Shown: positions 7,813 to 16,903 of the stretch, piece by piece
How the letters are laid out: each line of letters begins with the position of its first letter
Numbering within the stretch: position 1 is the stretch's first letter
Assembly: GCA_017550625.1 (NCBI GenBank)
Contig: JAFZOL010000057.1
Coordinates: forward strand, 1-60,158
DNA: 60,158 nt
Direction: 5' to 3'
From: Clostridia bacterium
Lineage (GTDB): Bacteria; Bacillota; Clostridia; Oscillospirales; Acutalibacteraceae
Translations under genes and position numbers: made by a program
The notes under the pieces: generated by a model
The model's input: the letters and a program-made list of their open reading frames with translations, nothing else
The model's database searches: none
Told to the model about the DNA's origin: nothing

Positions 7813-9474
7813 ATGCGTCTTCCCGATCATTACGGCTACGGCGCGCTGTTCGCTTACAGCGGCGTCGACGGCGAAAACTTCCACGGCCGCGATTTTGTCG
7901 CAGTCACGATGCCGTCTCCCGTCACCCTGCGCTTCGACGCGAATGTGCCCGTCACACTCAGCGCCCCGCTGCCCGGCGGCGCGGCGTTTACCTGCGTGCT
8001 CTCGGATCTCATCATCGCCGAGGGCTTCACCGCTGCCTTCGCCGACGGCGAGACCGTGATCGGCTGTTCCTCCGTCCCGCCCGCGGTCGCGGCGGGGGAG
8101 GGCGGCGCGCGCAAAACGGACGGCGATCTCACGCTCATTTCGGCCGACGGCTTCGTTTACGCCCTCGCTTTATCCGGTGAGCGCTTCGCCTTCTGCCGCG
8201 CGGGGAATGAACCCGACGCGAGATCGAAAGCCCTTCGCGCCCTCGCCCTCGACCTTTCGGCGCGCGTTGACGAAATCCTCGGCTATTACCGCCGCCTGCC
8301 GCCCTGTCCGCGGCCGGAATACGAGCGCCTTTATTACAAATGCCTCGCCGTGAACCGCGTCAACGTCTACAGCCCGCAAAACGGCGTCCCGTGCCGCTAC
8401 ACCACGCCCGACCGCCTGCCGCACCGCCATATGTGGCTGTGGGACAGCATGTTCCACGCCATGGCGATCGTGCGCTACGACCCCGCCCTCGCGAAGGACG
8501 CGGTGCGCGCCGTGCTCGCGTGTCAGCGCGCGGACGGCTTCATCCCGCACATGATGAAGAGCCGCGCCGACGTGTCGTCCATCACGCAGCCGACCGTCGT
8601 CGCGTGGGCGCTATATGAAATCTACCGCCGCGACGGGGACCTTGCTTTTCTTCGTGAAACGGCCCCCGCTGCCGCCGCGTTCCTCCGCTGGTTTGCCGAA
8701 AACCGCGACCAAAACCGCAACAGCGTGCAGGAATGGTACATGAATTTCGACAGCGTGCGCTGCCGCTGCGACGAATCGGGCATGGATAACTCCCCGCGCT
8801 TCGACGTGACCGAGCCCGTCGACGCGATCGACGCCGTGAGCTTCTTCGTCCACGACTGCCTTTGCCTTTCCGGGATATTCACTATCCTCGGCGACAAAAC
8901 GCAGGCTTCGGAATTCGCCGCCCGCGCGAAGGCCTCCGCCGACGCCGCGAACGCCCTTTTATGGGATGAATCCGTCGGCGCGTATACCGACCGCACGCTC
9001 TCCGGGCGCCTCACCGGCGTGCTGACGCCCTCGTCGTTCTTGCCGATGTTCGCGGGCTTCTGCCCGCCCCGGCGCGCCGAACGCCTCGTGCGGCTTCTGA
9101 AAGACCCCGAAAAGTTCGCCTCTCCCTTCCCGATCCCCAGCGTCACGCGCGACGACCCGGCCTACGGCAGCGATATGTGGCGCGGCGGCGTCTGGCTCAA
9201 CTATAATTATATGGTAAGCGCCGGCCTCAGGCGCTGCGGGTACGAAAAAGAGGCGCGCGCCCTGCTCGAAAAAACGCTCGAATGCGTCAACCGCCGTTTC
9301 CTCTCCACCGGCGCGGTGTTCGAGTTCTACGACCCCGAGGACAAAACCGACCCGTGGTTCCTGCACCGCAAGGGAGAGCAGCCCACGCCCCCCGACTACC
9401 GCGTCAAAATGCACGCGATCACCGATTACAACTGGTCGGCCAGCTTCCTGCTGCTGATGCTCTTCGGCGATTGA
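7813..9474 (+). CDS. Cytosolic (alpha/alpha)6 glycoside hydrolase, GH63/trehalase-like
   Basis: The 553-aa protein lacks a signal peptide, so it acts in the cytoplasm. The N-terminal third is beta-rich. The rest is an (alpha/alpha)6 barrel of the kind found in GH63 and GH37 enzymes: HRHMWLWDSMFHAMA (barrel entrance with a catalytic-region aspartate), IPHMM, ESGMDNSPRFD and WRGGVWLNYNYM near the C-terminus. By family it hydrolyses an alpha-linked oligosaccharide such as a glucoside, mannosylglycerate or trehalose-type sugar; the exact substrate is open. AAAGGAG precedes the ATG, and the gene ends at a strong terminator. It stands alone with no sugar transporter beside it. Confidence 0.8.
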   Translation: MRLPDHYGYGALFAYSGVDGENFHGRDFVAVTMPSPVTLRFDANVPVTLSAPLPGGAAFTCVLSDLIIAEGFTAAFADGETVIGCSSVPPAVAAGEGGARKTDGDLTLISADGFVYALALSGERFAFCRAGNEPDARSKALRALALDLSARVDEILGYYRRLPPCPRPEYERLYYKCLAVNRVNVYSPQNGVPCRYTTPDRLPHRHMWLWDSMFHAMAIVRYDPALAKDAVRAVLACQRADGFIPHMMKSRADVSSITQPTVVAWALYEIYRRDGDLAFLRETAPAAAAFLRWFAENRDQNRNSVQEWYMNFDSVRCRCDESGMDNSPRFDVTEPVDAIDAVSFFVHDCLCLSGIFTILGDKTQASEFAARAKASADAANALLWDESVGAYTDRTLSGRLTGVLTPSSFLPMFAGFCPPRRAERLVRLLKDPEKFASPFPIPSVTRDDPAYGSDMWRGGVWLNYNYMVSAGLRRCGYEKEARALLEKTLECVNRRFLSTGAVFEFYDPEDKTDPWFLHRKGEQPTPPDYRVKMHAITDYNWSASFLLLMLFGD

Positions 9475-9482
9475 ATGATATA

Positions 9483-9527
9483 AAAAAACCAAGGACCGGA
9501 ACCCTTGACGGGCTCCGGTCCTTTTTG
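9483..9527. terminator. Bidirectional terminator
   Basis: AAGGACCGGAACCC pairs with GGGCTCCGGTCCTT around a short loop, flanked by an A run and a T run. It serves both the hydrolase gene and the convergent dockerin-like protein gene. Confidence 0.9.
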
Positions 9528-9552
9528 TGTTGTGTGTTTGTGTCGCGTCAGT

Positions 9553-12500
9553 TTACCACTTCGTGGGATCTTCAAGGGACACGGCCGCGCGCAGGATGTG
9601 TCTCGCGTCGCCTGCGGTCACCTTGCCGTCCTTGTCCACGTCGCAGGCCTTGAACTCGCGGCTGCCTGCGGGATAGGTCTCAAGGTCCACGGCGCGTCTG
9701 AGCGCGAGGCGGGCGTCGGACGCGGTGATCTTCTTGTCGTTGTCCACGTCGCCGAGCATCACGCTCTCGCTCTTGTCAACGAATACCGCGGTCACGGTCA
9801 CGTTTTCGGCGGGCTGGATGAAGGTGGTGGTGGCGGAGGTGATGCTGGCGAGCTTCACGTTGCCCGAGTCGACCACCCAGCGGCTGAACACCTTGCCCTC
9901 CGGCGCGGCGTCGGCGGTGATGGTGATCTTCGTGCCGGCCTCCTGCGGGCCGGTGGGCGTTCTCTTGCCGTTTTTGACCATCGTGTAGAACGTCTCTTTC
10001 TCGGGCACGGCGTCAATGGTCTGGTTGAAGTTGACTTCAAAGATGAATGCGCCGGTCTCGAAATCCTTCGACATTTCGTAATAGCCGTAGTCCACTTCCT
10101 TGCCGTTGTCATCGTACATCACGATGCGCAGCGGGTCGGCGAACTGATAGCCGGGCTGCGGTTTGAGATAGAACCGGATCGCGTAGGCGGTTTTGGAATC
10201 GAACACCGAACCGGCGCTGATGTAGTCGCTGTGGTCCAGGTCGTACATCTCAAGCCAGTAGCCGCCGTTGAAGCGCATGAACTGGTATTTCCAGGGTTCG
10301 CCCAGGGTCGCCCACTCTGCGGCGTGACCCGACATGTCGCCGTCGCCGACCGTCTGGCCGTTCACGGGCTGCGTCACGCCGTTGATGACGACTTCGTCGA
10401 CCGTCTTCGCGGGCGTGGAAGCGAGCGAGTTGACGAAGAACCAGATGATGTAGTTGTCGCCCTGCTTCGTGTATTCAATGTGGTCGACGTCGACCTCGGT
10501 GCCGTTCTTGTCCGTCAGCTTGAACTTGGGGGACTTGCCGAAGTTGTAGCCGTCCTGCATCTTGATGACGACCCTGAGGGCGTACATGGTGTCCGCCTGG
10601 AAGGTGTCGCTCGACTCGAGCTGCTCGTCGGGGTCGAGGCCGTCCACGGTGAACCATGCGCCGTTGTCGTTGGCCAGCAGGTATTTGTCCGGCGCGCCGG
10701 AGGTCACCGAGGAACTGACCTTCTGGCCCTTCACGGGCTGGGTGGCGTTTTCAAAGGTGAACGTCTCCACGGGTTCTGGCGTCTTCGGATACGGCATCAC
10801 GAAGCGCAGCTTGAACCCTGCCACGTCGTCCGGCAGGCCGAGGCTGTAGTCGCGGTAGGTGCGGCGGGAGTTGATCGTGTCGCCGTCCACGACCCAGTTA
10901 AGGTACACGTTCTCGTCGAACACGGCGCCGCTGTGGGTCACAAGGCCCACGTAAACGTCCACCACGTCGCCGGCGGCGGGCGTCGTATCCGGGTCGATGA
11001 CCTTTTCGCCGTTGATGTAATACGAGATGAACGCCAGATGCGCCAGCGGGGCGTTGACGGTCACTTCGGTGTCGAGCGGCTTTCCGATCTTCGGCGAATC
11101 GAGGCCGTCCAGCACGTTCTTGAGCGAGTGGATCTCGTTGCACTTGATGCCGACCCAAACGGTCGCCGTGTCGTTGTCGCGGGTCCTGGTCCACACCTTG
11201 ACCTGCTTGCCCTCAAACGGGACCGTGTTCATATCCTTGTCGCGCAGGCTCACCGAAAGGCTGTCGGTATAGGGGCTGAAGCTGTAGCCGTCATACGCGC
11301 CGAGGACGAGCTGCATGTAATAGACTTCGCCGACCTGCGGGGCCGCCACGATGCTGCCGTCGGGCTTGTCGTACCAGCCCTTGGCGAGGTTGACGAAATA
11401 CTTGTTCGCCTCATTGCCGTTCGCCGAAACGGCGGGATCGGTCCTGAAGCCCGCGCCGTTGCACGGCCGCGTGACGTTGCTGATCACCACGTTCGTGAGC
11501 CGGTCGGGCAGGTTTTCATAGGTGAAGTCCACGATATAGCGGCCCACGTTCAAAAGCTTCTTCGTGGGGGATTTATCTGTGGTGTTCAGGGTGAACGAGG
11601 GGTTGCTGCCCCACGAGAACCCGGTGTTCGGCAGGATGGTGAAGCGGTAGGTATAAGTCTTGCCCTTGACAAATTTGTCGCCCGCGTGCATCTGCGTGGG
11701 ATTCGAGATGTCCTTGCCCTCATACCAGTAGCCTTCGAGCGTCACGGCGCAGCCGGTCGAGGTGCCCGCCACGTAGTTGCCGGCCTTGTCCCTCGCGCCG
11801 GGCGTCGCATACGATTTGATCTCATTCCCCGGCAGCGGATCCTGCGGGATCATCAGGTTCAGGTAGTTGATGGTGTTCGAAAGGGTATAGGTCGCCTGCG
11901 CGTGCGCCGTTCCCTTATCCACGTCATACTCGAGCAGGATGTCGCTGTCCGGCTTCCAGAACGAGACCACTCTTTCGCCGAACTGGAAGCTGTCCGCCAT
12001 GTAGTAACCGGCCTTGAGCTTGTAAGTGACGTCCACGGTATAGGTGCCGGCGGTGATCGTCGAGCCGGGATTGAAGGCGCTGCCGTTCTTGGTCCATTTT
12101 TCGGTCACGGTAAAGTACTGGACGCCGGCGGACGGACCGGTGGTGCAGCTGTAGTTGGCCGCCTGATGCACCAGCGTGTCGCCGATCTTCGGGACCTGCC
12201 AGCCGACCTGGAACCCGTACACGGGCTGCGGCTCGGGAATGGTGAACTGATACTCCAGTATGGCAAAGGCCGAGTTGATATTTGCGCTCACAGGCTTCAG
12301 AGAAGCGCCCTTGACATTCAGTGTCATGTTCGGCGCGAACATCCAGCCTGTATCGGGGAAGATCTGAAGGCGGACCGTATAAGTCTTGCCGCTTTTCATT
12401 GTGGGCACGTTGGTGGAATAACTGCCGCTGCCTTCTTTCCAGGACACGTTGTTGACGTAATAATGCTTGTCAGAGAGCTTGCCCGGGTTGACCACGAAGT

Positions 12501-13617
12501 TCGAGGGCGTGTTGCCGACGGTCGGGGTGCCGTTGAACTTCAGCTCGATCTGGGTCAGGTCGTAGTCGCCGGTGAGGCGGATGACCGGGCGCACGCCGTG
12601 CAGGCAGTCGACCTGCGAATCAAAAACGCTGTCGCCGTTGTACCCGACAAAGGCCGCGAATTTGCTGAAATACACGGGCTGCGAGTGGGTGTATCTGTTG
12701 GTGAGCCAGAACGAGCAGGCTTCGGTCGTGCTGTCGTACGCCACGCCCATGCATTTCGCGTAGTCGGTGGGCTTGCACACTTCGGTCTTGTGCTTGGCGC
12801 GGTAGGCGGAATACTGCGATAGCGAGAGCGACGACACCTTCGCGGTGAAGCCGGGATCGGGGTAGTTTTCCCAGTCCACGTTGCCGTTCTGGTCCTCGTT
12901 CGCGATCGGCACGTCGGCGAGCATCGCCTTCTGGTCGTCGTCGAACGCGACGTTATAGAAGCTGTAGTCGTAATACTGGCTCGAGAGGCGCCCGTTCAGG
13001 TCGCTCATATAATAGCAGTTCGCGTACATATTCGGGTATTCCGCGGCTGCCACGAGCCATTTGTTGTTGACGACTCTGTAGGTGCCGTTGTACCACGCGG
13101 CGTCGACCACGTTGGTGCACACCAGAAGCCCCTTCTCGGCGTCCAGCACTTCCCAGTACAGATCGTCATATTTAAAGAAATATACGGTATTGATCGTGTA
13201 GCCGTTGTCGTCGACCAGGGAATTGGCCGGGATATACGACTGATACGCGATCCTCGGGCGGTAAGCCGCGTATTTCACGGCGCGGTATTTTTCTCCTTGA
13301 TACGTAAAGTCGATATAATGCGCGTAATTCTCTTCCACCTTCGCGGTGCCGGGGCTGCCGGTGCCGAACACGAAGCGGAGGCTCTTTTTGTCGGGGTGCG
13401 TGTCGAAATTGCCGATATACGAGCTCAGCGTGGTGTACATCGAATCGGTCACGCGTTTTGTGGGATAGGAGCCGAACCTGACGAATTCCGTCGAGGGCAG
13501 GTCCTTGACAAGGGTCGCTTCGGCCGGCGTTGTGAACAGCCCGTCGAGCCCCATAAGGGGCAGGGCGGTGACCACCATCAGCACGGCCAAAACGATGGAA
13601 ACCATACGTTTTTTCAT
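9553..13617 (-). CDS. Large secreted multidomain protein with DUF6273-like head, InlB-type repeat and C-terminal dockerin-like pair
   Basis: A 1354-aa exported protein. The start at 13617 has GGAGG seven bases upstream and begins a signal peptide (MKKRMVSIVLAVLMVVTALP). Residues about 40-340 resemble the DUF6273 fold (FVRFGSYPTK, WEVLDAEKGLLVCTNV, and WLTNRY with VRPVIRL near its end). A long series of beta-sandwich-like modules follows, each opening with words such as ATQPVKGQKV or GVTQPVNGQTV, suggesting diverged repeats. A domain like the InlB B-repeat (KITITADAAPEGKVFSRWVVD) precedes the tail. The final 65 residues carry two calcium loops, DVDNDKKITASD and DVDKDGKVTAGD, each with an ALR/ILR helix as in type I dockerins. 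It is probably a surface or matrix protein; ligand unknown. No cohesin is visible in this window. Confidence 0.82.
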   Translation of the reverse strand: MKKRMVSIVLAVLMVVTALPLMGLDGLFTTPAEATLVKDLPSTEFVRFGSYPTKRVTDSMYTTLSSYIGNFDTHPDKKSLRFVFGTGSPGTAKVEENYAHYIDFTYQGEKYRAVKYAAYRPRIAYQSYIPANSLVDDNGYTINTVYFFKYDDLYWEVLDAEKGLLVCTNVVDAAWYNGTYRVVNNKWLVAAAEYPNMYANCYYMSDLNGRLSSQYYDYSFYNVAFDDDQKAMLADVPIANEDQNGNVDWENYPDPGFTAKVSSLSLSQYSAYRAKHKTEVCKPTDYAKCMGVAYDSTTEACSFWLTNRYTHSQPVYFSKFAAFVGYNGDSVFDSQVDCLHGVRPVIRLTGDYDLTQIELKFNGTPTVGNTPSNFVVNPGKLSDKHYYVNNVSWKEGSGSYSTNVPTMKSGKTYTVRLQIFPDTGWMFAPNMTLNVKGASLKPVSANINSAFAILEYQFTIPEPQPVYGFQVGWQVPKIGDTLVHQAANYSCTTGPSAGVQYFTVTEKWTKNGSAFNPGSTITAGTYTVDVTYKLKAGYYMADSFQFGERVVSFWKPDSDILLEYDVDKGTAHAQATYTLSNTINYLNLMIPQDPLPGNEIKSYATPGARDKAGNYVAGTSTGCAVTLEGYWYEGKDISNPTQMHAGDKFVKGKTYTYRFTILPNTGFSWGSNPSFTLNTTDKSPTKKLLNVGRYIVDFTYENLPDRLTNVVISNVTRPCNGAGFRTDPAVSANGNEANKYFVNLAKGWYDKPDGSIVAAPQVGEVYYMQLVLGAYDGYSFSPYTDSLSVSLRDKDMNTVPFEGKQVKVWTRTRDNDTATVWVGIKCNEIHSLKNVLDGLDSPKIGKPLDTEVTVNAPLAHLAFISYYINGEKVIDPDTTPAAGDVVDVYVGLVTHSGAVFDENVYLNWVVDGDTINSRRTYRDYSLGLPDDVAGFKLRFVMPYPKTPEPVETFTFENATQPVKGQKVSSSVTSGAPDKYLLANDNGAWFTVDGLDPDEQLESSDTFQADTMYALRVVIKMQDGYNFGKSPKFKLTDKNGTEVDVDHIEYTKQGDNYIIWFFVNSLASTPAKTVDEVVINGVTQPVNGQTVGDGDMSGHAAEWATLGEPWKYQFMRFNGGYWLEMYDLDHSDYISAGSVFDSKTAYAIRFYLKPQPGYQFADPLRIVMYDDNGKEVDYGYYEMSKDFETGAFIFEVNFNQTIDAVPEKETFYTMVKNGKRTPTGPQEAGTKITITADAAPEGKVFSRWVVDSGNVKLASITSATTTFIQPAENVTVTAVFVDKSESVMLGDVDNDKKITASDARLALRRAVDLETYPAGSREFKACDVDKDGKVTAGDARHILRAAVSLEDPTKW

Positions 13618-13685
13618 GATTGTTTTCCTCCAATCCGGAATCATGTTACGAAATCAGATCTGAAAACCGAAATCGTTACATATAA

Positions 13686-13714
13686 ACTATACAATAAACT
13701 TTTGTTGAATGCAA
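13686..13714 (-). promoter_or_regulatory. Promoter of the large dockerin-like protein gene
   Basis: Minus-strand TTGCAT (13709-13714) and TATAGT (13686-13691), spacer 17 nt, about 70 nt upstream of the chosen start. Confidence 0.6.
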
Positions 13715-13858
13715 GCACATTCGTGCAATTTGTCAAAAAAGTCAACATAAAAAACGGGAATGGCGGAAATCAAAAAGAATATTTTCTGCAATTTCCTCTT
13801 TCTTTTTTTGAAATTCTGTGCTATGATAAAAAAGAAAATTCCGACAGGAGGAATCGCC

Positions 13859-14488
13859 ATGAACGAGATCGTATCGAAACGCAGCGCCCTGTATGCGCAA
13901 AAGGTCATCAAGGGGCTCGAGTCCCGCAACATGGCGGGCTATTACGCCGCCACGCGCGAAGAGGCGCTCGCCCTCGCGCTGTCGCTCATCCCCGAGGGCG
14001 CGTCCGTCACCATGGGCGGGAGCGTCAGCGCCGCCGAGATCGGCCTCGTTTCGGCCGTGAAAGCGGGGAACTACAACTTCATCGACCGCGCCGCCTTCGC
14101 CGACAAAAGGGAGGCGCTGCTCGCCGCCTACGGCGCCGACGTCTTCCTCTCGTCCGTGAACGCCATGACCGAAGACGGCGTGCTCGTGAACATCGACGGC
14201 AACGCCAACCGCGTGTCCGCGATCGCGAACGGCCCCAAAAAGGTCGTCTTCATCGTGGGCATGAACAAGATCTGTCAGGACGTTGACGCCGCCATGAAGC
14301 GCGCCCGCGGCACGGCCGCGCCGATCAACGCCCAGCGCTTCGGGCTCAACACCCCCTGCTCGAAGACCGGGGCGTGCGCGAACTGCAAGTCGCCCGACAC
14401 GATCTGCTGCCAGTTCCTCATCACGCGCTATTCGCGCCACGCGGGGCGCATCCACGTGATCCTCGTCAACGATACCCTCGGCTTCTGA
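13859..14488 (+). CDS. LUD-domain protein (lactate-utilisation LutC/YkgG-like)
   Basis: The 209-aa protein matches the LUD fold: an N-terminal helix pair, SVTMGGSVSAAEIGL as the glycine-rich loop, VFLSSVNAMTEDGVLVNIDG, and VVFIVGMNKICQDVDAAMKR. A cysteine group (PCSKTGACANC followed by ICC) lies near residue 165-185 and could bind a metal or iron-sulfur cluster. Related LUD proteins act in lactate oxidation, but many clostridial copies stand alone, as here, with no LutA or LutB nearby; its role is therefore unknown. The start at 13859 has AGGAGG upstream. A TATGAT at 13822-13827 could be its -10 box, with a poor -35. Confidence 0.85.
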   Translation: MNEIVSKRSALYAQKVIKGLESRNMAGYYAATREEALALALSLIPEGASVTMGGSVSAAEIGLVSAVKAGNYNFIDRAAFADKREALLAAYGADVFLSSVNAMTEDGVLVNIDGNANRVSAIANGPKKVVFIVGMNKICQDVDAAMKRARGTAAPINAQRFGLNTPCSKTGACANCKSPDTICCQFLITRYSRHAGRIHVILVNDTLGF

Positions 14489-14519
14489 CCGGGGAATGAA
14501 TAGAATCGGGAGGTCAGTT

Positions 14520-15848
14520 ATGAAAAACATCAAAAAGCTTCTCGCCCTGATCCTTGTAACCGCGCTCTGCCTGCCCTTCGCCCTGCCCGCCTTCGCGGCG
14601 GACGGCGGGGTCTCCTACGCGATCACGAACCCCTACGAGACCGTCGACTGGGATAATTGGAACCGGTACCGCGCGCAGCTGCACACGCACACCCTCTACT
14701 CCGACGGCCGGCAGAACATCACCGACGTCGTGGAGGCGTATTACGCCCTCGGCTACGATATCCTTGCCATCACCGACCACGGCGTGGTGAACACGGGCTG
14801 GAACAAGAAACACCAGATGATCCCGGTCATCGGCTACAACGCCCTCATCAAGCCCTTCGACGTCAAGCCCATGAGCGACGAGCGCTACGCCGAGATCACC
14901 ACCGGCGCCGACCGCGGCGGCCGCGGCATGCTCGACGTGCCGCTGGGCATCGAGATGAACGCCCTCAACGTGCGCAAGAACCATGTCAACGGCTATTTCT
15001 GCGGCTGGGGACAGGGGTACCTCGGCAAAGAGGAAGACTATGAGACCTCGATCGCCGAAACCGAAAAGGCGGGCGGCATCTCGGTCATCAACCATCCCGG
15101 CGATTTTTTCCACGCCAACCAGAACCGCGCACGCGCCTACGATTGGAACAACCTGATGATCTTCGCCGACTCGCTGCTCAAACACCCGAAAAGCTGCGTG
15201 GGCGTCGAGGCGTTCAACGGCTTCGACACGGCCGACCGCTACGACCGCATCATCTGGGATAACCTGCTCATGTACTGCATCCCGCGCGGGCGCAACGTGT
15301 TCGCCTTCTCGAACGACGACTCCCATTATGACGACGACATCGGCATCACCGCCGAGATCATGCTCATGCCCGAAAACACCGCCGAGGCGCTTCGCACCGC
15401 GATGGAGACCGGCACGTTCTTCGCCTGCTCCACGATCGCCCGCGACGAGATGGGCGAGGATTTCCGCGGCAACGGCAACTTCGCGAACGTTCGCAGAATC
15501 ACCGTGGACGACGAAAACGACGTGATCACCGTCGACGCCGAAAACGCCGACGCGATCGAATGGGTCGCCGACGGCGTCGTGATCGCCACCGGCCCCTCGA
15601 TCTCCCTCCGGGAGCACGCGGATGAGATCGGCGCCTACGTGCGCTTCCAGATCAAGAACGAGGGCGGCCTTCTGCTCTCGCAGGCGTTCATCTGCGACGA
15701 CGGCAATATGCAGAGCCATCTGATCGCCGAGCCTGTGCCCGAGAGCCATCCGTTCATCGTGCAGAAGCTTCTCGACCTCGTCGACATGATGCGCCGCACC
15801 CTCCTCGGCGAGGCCCTCTACCGCAAGTTCGTGCTCGAGAAAGACTGA
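14520..15848 (+). CDS. Secreted PHP-domain metal-dependent phosphoesterase
   Basis: The 442-aa protein carries a signal peptide (MKKIKLLALILVTALC-like, cleaved after PAFA) and a PHP domain. Motif 1 is LHTHT near residues 55-57 with YSDG after it, TDHG lies near residue 87, and further metal ligands are in INHPGDF and FSNDDSHY. PHP domains bind two or three metals and hydrolyse phosphate esters; the substrate is not evident. The C-terminal 90 residues form a small beta domain (VEWVADGVVIATG-type) and end in a helical basic tail. GGGAGG lies before the start, and the gene follows the LUD gene by 31 nt, so the two may be cotranscribed. It ends at a strong terminator. Confidence 0.85.
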   Translation: MKNIKKLLALILVTALCLPFALPAFAADGGVSYAITNPYETVDWDNWNRYRAQLHTHTLYSDGRQNITDVVEAYYALGYDILAITDHGVVNTGWNKKHQMIPVIGYNALIKPFDVKPMSDERYAEITTGADRGGRGMLDVPLGIEMNALNVRKNHVNGYFCGWGQGYLGKEEDYETSIAETEKAGGISVINHPGDFFHANQNRARAYDWNNLMIFADSLLKHPKSCVGVEAFNGFDTADRYDRIIWDNLLMYCIPRGRNVFAFSNDDSHYDDDIGITAEIMLMPENTAEALRTAMETGTFFACSTIARDEMGEDFRGNGNFANVRRITVDDENDVITVDAENADAIEWVADGVVIATGPSISLREHADEIGAYVRFQIKNEGGLLLSQAFICDDGNMQSHLIAEPVPESHPFIVQKLLDLVDMMRRTLLGEALYRKFVLEKD

Positions 15849-15868
15849 GTAAATATACCGTATATGCA

Positions 15869-15899
15869 AAAAAAGCCGCGCTCAGCGCGGCTTTTTTTC
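15869..15899. terminator. Terminator after the PHP gene
   Basis: AAAAAAAGCCGCGC TCA GCGCGGC followed by seven T, a textbook bidirectional hairpin. Confidence 0.9.
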
Positions 15900-15995
15900 G
15901 GGCGCACAGGGCCGAGGGCACACAGGGCTGAGGGCACACAGGGCCGAGGGCGTATAGGGCGCACAGGGCGCACAGGGCGCACAGGGCACACAGGG
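15900..15995 (+). repeat. Tandem 10-nt repeats (GGGCGCACAG family)
   Basis: About ten imperfect units of GGGCRCACAG or GGGCCGAG run head to tail, with perfect GGGCGCACAG copies near 15957-15987. It does not read as part of a gene. The rest of this 455-nt gap (15996-16158) holds small GC palindromes such as GGCGCAGACCCCTGCGCC and no convincing ORF. Confidence 0.75.
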
Positions 15996-16158
15996 ATCGG
16001 CGAGGCCGCGAGGTGGACGGTAGGGGCGCAGACCCCTGCGCCGTTTACGGATAGCGCGGCGCAGCGCGCCACCGAAAACAAGCCCGCCCGTGATTTGTGT
16101 CCCGTAACCCGCTCCGCAGCGGAATCTGCCGATCCTTTCCCCGCATTTGTTATTTCAC

Positions 16159-16241
16159 GTTTCGCGTGAGCGAAACACATCACGCCGCGAAGCGGCACAT
16201 CACTTGCGAAGCAAACATCAGGCAGCTTTGCTGCACTTCAC
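16159..16241 (+). repeat. REP-like element, copy A: four mini-hairpins joined by ACATCA
   Basis: Four short palindromes follow each other: GTTTCGCGTGAGCGAAAC, GCCGCGAAGCGGC, TTGCGAAGCAA and GCAGCTTTGCTGC. Each is joined to the next by an ACATCA-type linker. Copy B in opposite orientation is at 25296-25394, with three of the four hairpins nearly identical. The element sits between two terminators, outside any gene. Confidence 0.85.
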
Positions 16242-16258
16242 GCGAAAACGCAGAGAGA

Positions 16259-16287
16259 AAAAAAGCCGCTTATCAGCGGCTTTTTTT
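16259..16287. terminator. Bidirectional terminator
   Basis: AAAAAAAGCCGCT TAT CAGCGGCTTTTTTT directly after REP copy A; it ends the minus-strand DUF6935-like gene. Confidence 0.88.
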
Positions 16288-16303
16288 CAGCGTTTTCGCA
16301 CCC

Positions 16304-16792
16304 TTACGCCCACGGGTCCTGCGACTTCGGCGTGCGGATATCCGACAGCAGCATTTCCTCCCACAACAACCACTGTCCGTCGCCCTTGCGGCGCACCGTG
16401 ACCTGACGGGGGTTGTCCGCGCCGCCGGATCTTACGAGGAACTGCTTGTAATTCTCGTCCGGCATCACCGGGTTCTCGCACACCGTGATCACGTACGGCA
16501 CGTCGGGGGCGTAGTCGTTGGCGGGCACGGCGCCGGCGAAGAACGAGAAGGGCTTATATTCTTTCCCGCCGAGGCGGTCGCGCAGAAACTGCACGTCATA
16601 GGGCGAAAGCGGACGCGGCCCGCGCAGGAAATCCAGCATCTCCACGCACGCGTCTTTGTCCGTGCCGTAGCGGCACAGCGCGGCCACGGTGAGGGCGACG
16701 GCGGCGCAGGGGTCCGTGAGGTCGGCTTCGGGCATCGCTTTGAGCTCCTCGAGCGTCTGCGGAAGCGCGTTGAAGGTGAAGGTCTTTTCCAT
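16304..16792 (-). CDS. DUF6935-like cytosolic protein
   Basis: The 162-aa soluble protein has no signal peptide or membrane segment. The pattern NALPQTLEELKAMPEADLTDP, VALTVAALCRY, RPLSPYDVQFLRDRL, YKPFSFFAGA and WLLWEEMLLSDIRTP matches my memory of the DUF6935 family, small proteins common in gut Clostridia. No catalytic motif is visible, and the function is unknown. The family name is from recall and needs a profile search. AAAGGAG precedes the ATG, and a promoter lies at 16821-16849. Confidence 0.72.
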   Translation of the reverse strand: MEKTFTFNALPQTLEELKAMPEADLTDPCAAVALTVAALCRYGTDKDACVEMLDFLRGPRPLSPYDVQFLRDRLGGKEYKPFSFFAGAVPANDYAPDVPYVITVCENPVMPDENYKQFLVRSGGADNPRQVTVRRKGDGQWLLWEEMLLSDIRTPKSQDPWA

Positions 16793-16820
16793 AACGGGGC
16801 TCCTTTCGTTTTATGCTTTC

Positions 16821-16849
16821 AGTATACCGAACCGCGCCGCAAAAGTCAA
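16821..16849 (-). promoter_or_regulatory. Promoter of the DUF6935-like gene
   Basis: Minus-strand TTGACT (16844-16849) and TATACT (16821-16826), spacer 17 nt, 28 nt before the start codon. Confidence 0.75.
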
Positions 16850-16869
16850 GGTCCCGGCCTTTCAATACG

Positions 16870-16897
16870 AAAAATCCCCGTCCGCTGGGGACGGGGA
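16870..16897 (-). terminator. Terminator of the 38-aa peptide gene
   Basis: On the minus strand TCCCCGTCC CCAGC GGACGGGGA is followed by TTTTT. It ends transcripts of the small peptide gene just before the DUF6935-like promoter. Confidence 0.8.
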
Positions 16898-16903
16898 ACC
16901 GGG

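Noticed and set aside
9505-12822. 1105-aa plus-strand open frame
   Set aside because: Antisense shadow of the secreted dockerin-like protein gene; composition (His/Val/Arg-rich) is typical of reverse-complement frames in GC-rich genes.
15864-16169. 101-aa plus-strand open frame
   Set aside because: It is made of the decamer array (Gly/Arg/Thr repeats) and terminator sequence, without a ribosome site.
16159-16241. CRISPR array
   Set aside because: The palindromes differ from one another and the linkers are only about 6 nt, with no unique spacers and no cas genes.
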